A DNA stretch of 64,000 nucleotides from Nitrospira sp. GTDB taxonomy: Bacteria; Nitrospirota; Nitrospiria; Nitrospirales; Nitrospiraceae. How positions within the stretch are numbered: position 1 is the stretch's first letter; every line of letters begins with the position of its first letter. A program made the translations under genes and the position numbers. Below the pieces are notes generated by a model. It searched no databases. It was given only the letters and a program-made list of their open reading frames with translations, and was not told where the DNA came from. Positions 46,134-54,219 of the stretch are shown piece by piece. The DNA is taken from positions 20,890 to 84,889 of the forward strand of contig SPAW01000007.1 in assembly GCA_005239465.1 (NCBI GenBank), given 5' to 3'.

Positions 46134-46439
46134 GTGAACACGAGCGCGCAATGTGATGTGATTCGTCAATATCTGCGAGGGCAGTTCCCTAAACACGTCA
46201 TCACCGACTTCCTTGAAGGCGCCTGCCGCGCCCAGGTGTTCCGCATCGATGCGCCGAGCGGTCGGCCGTTGCACTACGCCGTACTGGGGATCGACTTTCT
46301 CCAGGCCCATACAGTGGATGGCCTGCAGGAGGCGCTCGTCTCTTCCGCGCTAGGCGAGAAGTTGAGGGAAGCTGGTGCGGCACCTGTGACTCTCTCGACG
46401 ACCGGATGCCGCACAGAAGGCGTCAGTCGAATCGGCTGA
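46134..46439 (+). CDS. Hypothetical protein, 101 residues
   Basis: Starts at GTG 46134 after GTAGGAG. The protein begins MNTSAQCDVIRQYLRGQFPK and has FLEGACRAQVFRIDAPSGRP then LHYAVLGIDFLQAHTVDGLQ, suggesting a small alpha-beta domain with three cysteines. No signal peptide or membrane segment. It reads the same way as the topoisomerase VI genes about 100 bases downstream; any link is unproved. Confidence 0.5.
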   Translation: MNTSAQCDVIRQYLRGQFPKHVITDFLEGACRAQVFRIDAPSGRPLHYAVLGIDFLQAHTVDGLQEALVSSALGEKLREAGAAPVTLSTTGCRTEGVSRIG

Positions 46440-46541
46440 GCTCTGTCAGTCTGATCGATCCCCGCGATCGCACTCCGCCACGTTGCCTGCCGCTGTGATT
46501 TGTGGTACCAAGTGGCTCCCTTCAACATTGTGCGAGGCTGA

Positions 46542-48656
46542 ATGAACAAGAAGAACGCGTTGACGCAACCTGCCCCTTCCGCATCTCCCAGGAAAACTGT
46601 TCCAGAACCAGTCGCTCCAAAGAAAGTCGCCGCAAGGCCGGTGCAGCAAGTCACGGCGGTGGAGATGGGCGCCCGCCAGCGTGAGATTTCCGTCTCTGAA
46701 TTTTTTACGAAGAATCGGCATCTGCTCGGTTTCGACAATCCACGCAAGGCGCTGCTGACCTGCGTGAAGGAAGCCGTGGATAACGCGCTCGATGCCTGCG
46801 AAGAAGCCGGGATTCTGCCGGATGTGATGGTCCGGCTTGAAGTCGTCCCAACCGGAGGCACGACGCCATCGCCGAGCCAGGCGACAAGATTTCGTATCAC
46901 CGTCATGGATAACGGACCAGGGATTGTCCGCCAGCAGATCCCCCGTATTTTCGCAAAGCTGCTCTACGGGTCTAAGTTTCATCGCTTGCGTATGAGCCGA
47001 GGCCAACAGGGGATCGGCATCTCCGCTGCCGGCATGTATGGGCAGCTTACGACTGGAAAACCCGTGAAGATCATTTCACGCACCGGTCCCAAAGCCGTCG
47101 CGCATTTCTTCGAAGTCCAGATCGATACAAAGAAGAATGAGCCGCTCGTGCATGAGAATAAGCAAATCGAGTGGAATCAGCCGCAAGGCACACAAGTCAC
47201 ACTCGAAGTGGAAGGGAAATATCAGAAGGGCCGCGCCTCGGTGGACGAATGGCTGGAGCAGACCTCCATCGCCAATCCGCACGTAAGGCTGATCTACCAG
47301 ACGCCGGAAGGCGAGACGAACGAGTACCCACGCACATATCACGAACTGCCGCCGGCGCCGCGCGAGATCAAGCCGCATCCCTACGGCATCGAGTTCGGGA
47401 TGCTGCTCAAGATGTTGCAGGATACGAAGAGCCATTCGCTTTCCGGTTTTCTTTCGAGCGATTTCTGCCGAGTCTCGCCACAGCTGGCCGATGAGATCTG
47501 CAAGACCGCGATGGTCTCGCCCACGATGAAGCCGCGCGACCTGAAGAGCCATGCGGCGGAGACGCTCTATCAGACGATCCAGAACACGAAGATTATGGCA
47601 CCGCCGACTAATTGCATTTCGCCGATCGGCGAGAAAGCGATTCTCTCAGGCCTCTACAAACAGATCAAAGGCGAGTTCTACACCGCGGTCAGCCGGCCAC
47701 CGGCCGTCTACCGCGGGAATCCCTTCATCATTGAAGCCGGGTTGGCCTATGGGAATCGACCAGAGAACCAAACCAAACCTAAGCAGCTCGCGATGCCGAA
47801 AGCGGAGGGTGAAGGAGAGGATGAGGATTCGGAACTGGCCCGCGTGATCCGTTACGCCAACCGTGTGCCGCTGTTGTATCAGCAGTCAGCCTGCTCGATG
47901 TTCAAAGCCGTGCTGAGCACGTCGTGGAAAAATTATGGCGTGACACAGTCGCGTGGCGCGCTTCCGGGTGGGCCGATGGTGATCTTTGTCCATATGGCCT
48001 CGGTCTGGGTTCCGTTCACGAGTGAATCCAAAGAAGCGATTGCCGATTACGACGAGATTCAGAAGGAAATTACGTTGGCCCTGCGCGAGTGCGGCAGGCG
48101 ATTGGGACTCTTCCTGCGCCGGCGTGAACGGGCCGCGAGCGAGTATCGGCGGCGGAATATCTTTGAACTCTACATCGAAGAAGTCGTCGAGGCCTGCAAT
48201 CGACTGAAGGGCGGAAAGCTGCTGAAGGAAAAACTCAAGGCGCAACTACGGAAAATCGCCACCTCTCGCACCGGCGGCATGAAGACCGACCAAGCTTTGG
48301 GCAAGACCGGCACGGGACCCGAAGGCTTACCCCATTCGATCATCGTCACGTCGGAGGGTGTAGAAGGCGAAGTCGAGCTGGCTTCTCAGGTCGAGGCCGA
48401 TGCAGCGGCCACCGTTCCACCGGTTGATGCGGATCTGCTTGGCGATGAGAAATTGTCCGTAGGAGCAACCAAGAGCAGAGCGAAAAAAGCTCATCTAAGG
48501 GCCGATAAGACTCCGCAGAGCAAAGCGGCGCAGATGGGGCTTTTTGCTGAAAAGGGATCGTCTGGTAAAAAACCCATTCGAACGCGAACACAACCAGAGA
48601 AACCAAACAAACCCAAAAGACCAGCCAACGCTGCCGCCCCTCGAAGAAAGAAATAG
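46542..48656 (+). CDS. top6B: DNA topoisomerase VI subunit B
   Basis: A 704-residue GHKL ATPase subunit of the type IIB topoisomerase, which relaxes and decatenates DNA. Motifs: N-box with Glu77 and Asn81 (CVKEAVDNALDACEEAGI), G1 box VMDNGPGI (residues 121-128) and G2 box RGQQGIGISAAGMYGQL (residues about 153-169). A helix-two-turn-helix and transducer domain follow, with the switch-lysine region near KAVLSTSWKNYGVTQSRGAL. An Ala/Pro/Lys-rich tail covers residues about 590-704, and an Ala/Pro-rich N-terminal lead covers about 40 residues. Both make it longer than archaeal proteins of about 530. It is followed eight bases later by subunit A. Confidence 0.92.
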   Translation: MNKKNALTQPAPSASPRKTVPEPVAPKKVAARPVQQVTAVEMGARQREISVSEFFTKNRHLLGFDNPRKALLTCVKEAVDNALDACEEAGILPDVMVRLEVVPTGGTTPSPSQATRFRITVMDNGPGIVRQQIPRIFAKLLYGSKFHRLRMSRGQQGIGISAAGMYGQLTTGKPVKIISRTGPKAVAHFFEVQIDTKKNEPLVHENKQIEWNQPQGTQVTLEVEGKYQKGRASVDEWLEQTSIANPHVRLIYQTPEGETNEYPRTYHELPPAPREIKPHPYGIEFGMLLKMLQDTKSHSLSGFLSSDFCRVSPQLADEICKTAMVSPTMKPRDLKSHAAETLYQTIQNTKIMAPPTNCISPIGEKAILSGLYKQIKGEFYTAVSRPPAVYRGNPFIIEAGLAYGNRPENQTKPKQLAMPKAEGEGEDEDSELARVIRYANRVPLLYQQSACSMFKAVLSTSWKNYGVTQSRGALPGGPMVIFVHMASVWVPFTSESKEAIADYDEIQKEITLALRECGRRLGLFLRRRERAASEYRRRNIFELYIEEVVEACNRLKGGKLLKEKLKAQLRKIATSRTGGMKTDQALGKTGTGPEGLPHSIIVTSEGVEGEVELASQVEADAAATVPPVDADLLGDEKLSVGATKSRAKKAHLRADKTPQSKAAQMGLFAEKGSSGKKPIRTRTQPEKPNKPKRPANAAAPRRKK

Positions 48657-48664
48657 GACTACCT

Positions 48665-49768
48665 ATGACCACCAAACAGATAAAAACGACCGCGGTCGAA
48701 AATAAACTCATCGGTTTGGCCGACATCGTGATCACGGCTGCTGAACGGTCCAAGGACCCGACTATTGCGATTCCGATCCGCGCCCTCTCGAACGTGGCCT
48801 TCAACGAGCGCAAGGGCCTGATCGAGATGGGGAACAAGAAGCAGGCGCGGTCGTTCTTCAACGTCGGCATGGCCAAGAAGTTTATGCAGACGGTGCTCGT
48901 CGCCGACGCGCTGTTTGAATTGCAGCGGGCCGACCTCACCACCTCGCTTCGAGAAATTTACTACCGAACGAAACATACAATACAAGACTCACACGAAAAC
49001 ACCTTTGATACGCAAGACGAATCCGATCCTGTCATCGAAGACCTGGAAGTCTCGCTTGGCGCACTGCGCGAGGAGCTGCATGTCCGCGCCGAGAACAGCG
49101 GGAGCATCGTCGGGCCGGTCGTTTTCGGCGACGACGGCGACCGGGTGGACTGCGCTCGATTGGGCAAGGGCGGCTATTCGGTGCCGTCGATTGTCGAGCC
49201 GGAATATTTGGAGGTCCGTCGATGCACCGCCGACTTCCTGCTACTGGTCGAAAAAGGTACCCAGTGGAACCGGCTGTCGGAAGATAAATTCTGGCGGCGC
49301 TACAATTGCGTGCTGTTGACCGGTAACGGTCAGCCGCCGCGGGGTGTGCGTCGTCTGGCGCGCCGGCTCCATGAAGAATACAAGCTGCCGGTGTATGTCC
49401 TTGTCGATAACGATCCCTGGGGGTACTACATCTACTCGGTCATTAAGCAAGGCTCGATCAACCTGGCCTTCGAGAGCCAGCGCATGGCGATTCCGAAAGC
49501 GAAGTTCATGGGTTTGTCCAGCGCCGACCCGGAGCGCTATGGGTTGCCGCGCAACGTCGGCATCAAGCTGAATGAGAAGGATATCGCGCGCGCGAAGGAA
49601 CTGATGAACTACCAATGGTTCCAGAAACCGGCTTGGCAGGTGGAAATCAAGCGGATGCTCACGAGTGGGCTGAAGTACGAACTCGACGCGCTGGCCAACA
49701 AGGACTTCCAATATCTGACGAAGAAGTATCTGCCGAGAAAACTCAAAGAGAAAGACTGGCTGGACTAG
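48665..49768 (+). CDS. top6A: DNA topoisomerase VI subunit A
   Basis: A 367-residue Spo11-like cleavage subunit. The winged-helix region carries the active-site tyrosine pair Tyr99/Tyr100 in SLREIYYRTKH. The Toprim domain has Glu196 in LLLVEKGTQW and the DxD pair Asp248/Asp250 in VYVLVDNDPWGYYIYS, all needed for magnesium-dependent strand cutting. ESDPVIEDLEVSLG is a family block. With subunit B directly upstream, a complete heterotetramer can be formed. Topoisomerase VI is typical of archaea and plants and is sporadic in bacteria. Confidence 0.93.
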   Translation: MTTKQIKTTAVENKLIGLADIVITAAERSKDPTIAIPIRALSNVAFNERKGLIEMGNKKQARSFFNVGMAKKFMQTVLVADALFELQRADLTTSLREIYYRTKHTIQDSHENTFDTQDESDPVIEDLEVSLGALREELHVRAENSGSIVGPVVFGDDGDRVDCARLGKGGYSVPSIVEPEYLEVRRCTADFLLLVEKGTQWNRLSEDKFWRRYNCVLLTGNGQPPRGVRRLARRLHEEYKLPVYVLVDNDPWGYYIYSVIKQGSINLAFESQRMAIPKAKFMGLSSADPERYGLPRNVGIKLNEKDIARAKELMNYQWFQKPAWQVEIKRMLTSGLKYELDALANKDFQYLTKKYLPRKLKEKDWLD

Positions 49769-49889
49769 TGCTTCTTTGAACGATCACGCCACATGAGGCG
49801 ACCCTTCCGGCTCTGCTGACTTCATCTGCATCTTCGCCTGCTCGGTAAAGCCAGCTCCAATACTACCCGTTGCGGCGTATCCGGTCAGC

Positions 49890-50114
49890 TTAGTTCGGCG
49901 GCAGCATCCAATAAAGTGTGCCGATTATAATCGGGGCCATCACATACGTGACAGTCTTGCCGAACGTATCATAGACGCCATAAATGAGAATTGCAGCCAT
50001 CAAGCTGAAATACAGTTGTCCGATTCCCCGATAGCCGGCACTGTGTTCTGCCGCCAGGGCGAGGGCGGGTGACCCCAGGATCAGTCCGGCCGAGAGTGTT
50101 GCCAGTCGATTCAT
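49890..50114 (-). CDS. Small exported or membrane protein, 74 residues
   Basis: ATG 50114 follows AAGGAGA. The first about 22 residues (MNRLATLSAGLILGSPALAL) form a signal peptide with possible cleavage after ALA. The rest has two hydrophobic segments (IGQLYFSLMAAILIYGVYDT and VTYVMAPIIIGTLYWMLPPN). It is therefore probably a small inner-membrane protein. No known family. Confidence 0.6.
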   Translation of the reverse strand: MNRLATLSAGLILGSPALALAAEHSAGYRGIGQLYFSLMAAILIYGVYDTFGKTVTYVMAPIIIGTLYWMLPPN

Positions 50115-50481
50115 CACGGTCTCCTTCCAGTGAGAGTGAAGGCGCGACACATCATGTCCGAGCAGGTTGCCGCTACAGGCAAAACAAAGCCCTCGTGGTA
50201 GTGTACACCAGGAGAGCGTGGCGTTGTTCTGGAACGGCATTCTATGGTGGGATCAGCCGAGATTAGCAAAGAGTCACGGTACTCCTCTTTGTCTACAGGC
50301 AGTGAGCCATGCTGCGCCTTCCCGTCCTGGAAGTCAAACCAGCGGTTATCTGCGGTATCTGCATTGCCAAAAGGGTGACATCTCACGCTCTTCCCAAACT
50401 GTAACCGTCTGGATGCGTTGTCTTGCGCCGTCTTTTCAGCGGATGCTAAGATCTGTCATCCTGTTTTCTATGGAGTGATGA
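50115..50481. other. Divergent intergenic region
   Basis: About 370 bases between the small membrane protein (leftward) and the glutaredoxin-like gene (rightward). Nothing structured was recognised. Confidence 0.45.
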
Positions 50482-50748
50482 ATGCCGAATATCACACTGT
50501 TGGTGTCGCCAAGCTGTGGAGCCTGCCCATCCGCAATAAGTTTGTGGAAGCAGTTGCGAGTGAAGTACAGCTTCTCTTATCGCGAGGTTGATATCACAAC
50601 ACCGGACGGTCAGGAACTCGCCAACCGCCATTCGGTTCGGGCAGTTCCGGCAACCATCATCGACGGGCGCCTCACCTTTGTCGGCGTGCCGGGCCGTGAG
50701 AGCGCGGAGAAGGCGCTACAACTCAAAATGAAACCCAGGGAAGGATAA
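50482..50748 (+). CDS. Glutaredoxin/thioredoxin-fold protein
   Basis: An 88-residue protein with a CxxC redox site near the N-terminus (LLVSPSCGACPSAISLWKQL) and the cis-proline and following strand in SVRAVPATIIDGRLTFVGVP. YREVDITTPDGQELANRHSV is the linker helix. It is likely a small thiol-disulfide protein of the cytosol. A zinc-ribbon gene follows six bases later in the same direction. Confidence 0.78.
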   Translation: MPNITLLVSPSCGACPSAISLWKQLRVKYSFSYREVDITTPDGQELANRHSVRAVPATIIDGRLTFVGVPGRESAEKALQLKMKPREG

Positions 50749-50753
50749 GGGGC

Positions 50754-50909
50754 ATGGACGAAGACGATTTCGAGCTCCCAGATCTTCCACGAATCGATAA
50801 GGGTCCGCCGCCCGATTGTCCGATCTGCGGCGATCCGATGCAGTTCATCGACGGTGACTGGGCCTGCGTGGATTGCAACGGGGAGTTGCTCGGCCCGGAA
50901 ACAGGATAG
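50754..50909 (+). CDS. 51-residue zinc-ribbon protein
   Basis: From ATG 50754 to TAG 50907-50909, six bases after the glutaredoxin-like gene, whose end supplies AGGGAAGGA as ribosome-binding site. The acidic start MDEDDFELPDLPRI leads to a four-cysteine ribbon CPICGDPMQFIDGDWACVDC, a zinc-binding spacing of C-x2-C-x13-C-x2-C. Function unknown; pairing with a redox protein suggests a shared role. Confidence 0.62.
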   Translation: MDEDDFELPDLPRIDKGPPPDCPICGDPMQFIDGDWACVDCNGELLGPETG

Positions 50910-50934
50910 TCGTGTCTCTCGTAGTTCGTCTCTC

Positions 50935-51003
50935 GTGAAGCGCAGACAATAACCAATGCGCTATTCAACTCTTCACGTTCGCTTCACGCTTCACGCTTCA
51001 CGA
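50935..51003. repeat. Short 'cttcacg' direct repeats with inverted partner
   Basis: Repeats of the word ttcacg occur at 50971-51003 (ttcacgttcgcttcacgctt and on), opposed by cgtgaagcg at 50935-50943. Comparable to the array at 7936-7993. Located between the zinc-ribbon gene and the AddB-like gene, possibly forming a hairpin. Confidence 0.45.
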
Positions 51004-51015
51004 AGCCCGCGTTAG

Positions 51016-54000
51016 ATGCTTCGCGTCGTCACTGGTCGCTTTCATCCACAGCTCGAATCGGCGCTCCTTGACCACATTCAACGTGACAAAGCGAGCGATC
51101 CGTTCGCGCCGTTGGCCGTGCTTGTGCCCTCAAAGCCGTTAGTCGACCGGGTCCGGTGGTTTCTCGCCGTCGAAAAGGGCCTTTCGCTGCTCAACGTCCA
51201 CCTGCTCACCTTTCACCAACTGGCGCTCCATCTTTCGAATGAGGCTCGACAGCGGGCAAGAACAGCTACACCGTTCCAGGTTGTGGATGAGCTGTTCTTT
51301 GAGCAATTGGTCCGCCATATCATGCGCAGCCGGCTCTCCAGCCTCGCGCCGCTCCAGCACATCGGCCATTCCTCAGGCACCTGGCGGGCCTTGTGGTCGA
51401 CGATTCGAGATCTGAAGGACGCCCGGGTCGATCCAGCCGAGGCGTTGCGGGGGCTTGGTGAAGGGTACTTCGGCGAGGAAGACGCGGCATGGCTCCAGGC
51501 ATTATTTTCTCTCCATGCAGCCGTGAAGGAAACCGGTAAGACCTTGCAGCTGGGGACACCTGACGACCTGGCCGAGTCGCTGATCCCATACGTGGCCGAG
51601 TCGCCGTTCATCACGACTCTGCGCCACGTGTTCTACTATGGGTTCTACGATCTGACCCAAGTGCAATTGTCCTTCTTCGAAGCCGTGAGCAAGGCGGCGC
51701 CCACAACCCTGTTCTTCCCGCTGGACGATCAGCCGACCTTTCAGTTTGCCCAGCGCTTCTTCGATCGATATATCCAGCCACTGGTTCCCGCACCGGACGC
51801 CATTGCTCGTCTCATGGAGACCCGTCCGGACGGGTCTCCCACTTCCCCTGCGGTATCCACATTGATCGTGCGGAGCGTGGTCGGGGTCGAAGAAGAGCTA
51901 GCCTCGACGTGTCGCCTGATCCTCGATCTGGTGGAAACCAACGGGTATCGATTCGAGGACATCGGAGTGGTCGTCCGTACGCTGGATCCTTATCGCTCCT
52001 CGCTACAATCTGTCTTCGATCGCCATCGTATCCCGTTCACCGCTCCGGTTGGGCGTCCATTGATCCATGAACCATTATGCAAAACCATTCATCAACTGGC
52101 ATCGCTCCCTTTGAACGACTATTACCGTACGGCAATGCTGGATGTCGTCACCTCTCCGCTGTATTGGAGTCGCCACTGTGAGGAGTCCCCCGGTCATGTT
52201 CGGCCTGATCTCTGGAAACTCGTCGTACCTGCGCTGCACATTACTCGGGGAATTGAAGAATGGGCCCGTTTGGAAGCTGCCGGCCGTGCCGCCGTTGAAA
52301 TTGCAGCCGGACAGGAGGAGGGTGGTGCTGCAGGCACGCTGGATGTACCGCCGCCGGTTGTTCGGCTGTTATGGCAAGTGGTGTCGCAGCTTCTCAGTGA
52401 TTGCTCCGCGCTTCCCAGAAGCGGGACGGTAGGCCGGCTCGTCGACGCGTTCCAGCGGCTCATCGGACAGCATCTGCGACGGCCATCCGTCAATGGTGAG
52501 TCGCAATCGAACGCTCACGCGTCCCATCTTGCCCTCGTCTGGGACGCACTCGATCGTGTCTTCAGCACCATCACACAACTCGAGGCAATCGGCGACGAGC
52601 TGACATGGACTGAATTCGTCGAACTATTCATTCATACCCTGGATCTGATGACGGTCCCACTCATCGACACCGACCACCGGGGGGTGGAAGTACTCGATGT
52701 CATGGCAGCGCGGGGTGTGCCCTTCAAAGCGCTTTTCGTGCTCGGACTGAACGACAAGGTATTTCCTCGGTACATTCGGGAAGATCCCTTTTTGCGGGAT
52801 CGGCATCGGCGTGTGTTTGATGCGACGATGGGATTCAAGATCGACGAAAAGTTGGGGGGATACGAGGAAGAAGCGGTCTTGTTTACCTTGCTCCAGCAAG
52901 CTGCGACTCAGCGACTCTATCTGTCGTTTCAGCGGGCGGACGATCAGGGACATGCGCTGGCTCCGTCACCCTATCTCGCAGAGGCAAACCGCCTCTGCGG
53001 TCTTGAGGAGGCACCGGTCGAAGCCATCCCTCGACGATTGACCGATCGAGTCGCGCAGCGTCCTGCTATCCGCGCACTTCTTCCACCCGAAGATCTTACC
53101 CTGTGGGTCGTCATAAACGGACAAGACGCCGCGCCGCTCTTGCAGGCCGTGGGGCGCGATGCAGAATCGTTCCGCCATGGGATGGCGGCGTTGAGTCAGC
53201 TTGAAGACGATAGCCCGACTCTCACTCCGTATGATGGAGTGACGGGGACATTGGACCCACACTGGTCGCGGGTGCTTGAGCAGGGCCTGGCTCCCACACC
53301 GGCTGAACGGTATGCCCGTTGTCCCTTTCAATACTTTGCCGCCGACGTCCTCCGCATCGAGCCGGTCCGAGTGCTGCCTGTGCAGGAACTGGATGCCGCG
53401 CTTATTGGGACCGTCTGTCATGCAGCGTTACGACGTTGCTACGAACAGCTGCTCCCGACGGGATGGCCGGTCGAACCAGTCACTGACGATACGATTGCCT
53501 GGTGCATCCACTCAGCCGTCGAGCAAACGGCTGCAGAGTACGAGGCCGTTGGTCGAACCGGCCACTATGTACTCTGGGAACTGGCGAAGGACATGATCGT
53601 CGCACTCGTCTCGTCGGCGGTCGATGCGGATCAAGAGGCTCAGGCCGAGGACCCGTTCATTCCGGTGGCGTTTGAAGTGGATGCGGAAGGCACAGTTCCT
53701 GATCTCATAGTAGGCGAGGCGGGACCACTGAAGATTCGCGGCCGGGTCGATCGGATCGACCGGCGGCCTGATTCCGATGACCTACGCATCATCGACTATA
53801 AGTTCAAAATTGGTTCGAGCATTAAGACGGAAGATCGCAATCTTGTGCAGTCAGCATTACGAGGATATCGGCTGCAGCCGCCGCTCTATGCCTGTCTGAA
53901 TATTCCTGGCCAGCCGCCACCCAGTCATGTGCAATTGTTTTTCCTTGCCCCCCATTGGTCGACGCCCATCGCGCGATCGACGTTTAACGCTGCAATCTGG

Positions 54001-54219
54001 TCGTCGGAAGTCGGCAGTCGGATGCGCAAAACGTTGCGCACCTTGGCGGAGGGGATTCAGTTTGGGCGCTTTTTTATCTTGCCGGACAGTTATTGCGACA
54101 TCTGTGAGTTTCGCGTCTGCTGCCGTCGTGAGCATACGCCGACGTGGTGGCGCGCCTACCGTGCACCCGAATCTAAAGCGCTCAGGACCCTGCGCACCCA
54201 GCGAGTCAAAGATGCGTAA
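51016..54219 (+). CDS. AddB-like helicase-fold/nuclease subunit
   Basis: A 1067-residue protein of the AddB type, the partner of AddA in double-strand-break end processing. The N-terminal part (LAVLVPSKPLVDRVRWFLAV) has the helicase fold without a Walker A GKT, so it is probably not an ATPase. The C-terminal 230 residues form a RecB-like nuclease with LRIIDYKFKIG as the DxK core. Iron-sulfur cysteines frame it: one in AERYARCPFQYFA, and CDICEFRVCCRREH at the end. The gene overlaps the AddA-like gene by eight bases, so the two subunits are co-translated. Confidence 0.82.
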   Translation: MLRVVTGRFHPQLESALLDHIQRDKASDPFAPLAVLVPSKPLVDRVRWFLAVEKGLSLLNVHLLTFHQLALHLSNEARQRARTATPFQVVDELFFEQLVRHIMRSRLSSLAPLQHIGHSSGTWRALWSTIRDLKDARVDPAEALRGLGEGYFGEEDAAWLQALFSLHAAVKETGKTLQLGTPDDLAESLIPYVAESPFITTLRHVFYYGFYDLTQVQLSFFEAVSKAAPTTLFFPLDDQPTFQFAQRFFDRYIQPLVPAPDAIARLMETRPDGSPTSPAVSTLIVRSVVGVEEELASTCRLILDLVETNGYRFEDIGVVVRTLDPYRSSLQSVFDRHRIPFTAPVGRPLIHEPLCKTIHQLASLPLNDYYRTAMLDVVTSPLYWSRHCEESPGHVRPDLWKLVVPALHITRGIEEWARLEAAGRAAVEIAAGQEEGGAAGTLDVPPPVVRLLWQVVSQLLSDCSALPRSGTVGRLVDAFQRLIGQHLRRPSVNGESQSNAHASHLALVWDALDRVFSTITQLEAIGDELTWTEFVELFIHTLDLMTVPLIDTDHRGVEVLDVMAARGVPFKALFVLGLNDKVFPRYIREDPFLRDRHRRVFDATMGFKIDEKLGGYEEEAVLFTLLQQAATQRLYLSFQRADDQGHALAPSPYLAEANRLCGLEEAPVEAIPRRLTDRVAQRPAIRALLPPEDLTLWVVINGQDAAPLLQAVGRDAESFRHGMAALSQLEDDSPTLTPYDGVTGTLDPHWSRVLEQGLAPTPAERYARCPFQYFAADVLRIEPVRVLPVQELDAALIGTVCHAALRRCYEQLLPTGWPVEPVTDDTIAWCIHSAVEQTAAEYEAVGRTGHYVLWELAKDMIVALVSSAVDADQEAQAEDPFIPVAFEVDAEGTVPDLIVGEAGPLKIRGRVDRIDRRPDSDDLRIIDYKFKIGSSIKTEDRNLVQSALRGYRLQPPLYACLNIPGQPPPSHVQLFFLAPHWSTPIARSTFNAAIWSSEVGSRMRKTLRTLAEGIQFGRFFILPDSYCDICEFRVCCRREHTPTWWRAYRAPESKALRTLRTQRVKDA

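Noticed and set aside
50971..51003. Repeated 'cttcacg' units as a possible CRISPR
   Set aside because: Units are 7-10 bases and contiguous without spacers; no cas genes in the window.
53927..54211. Upstream extension of the AddA-like gene
   Set aside because: The extra 95 codons lie entirely within the AddB-like gene; ATG 54212 with an eight-base overlap is the normal arrangement.
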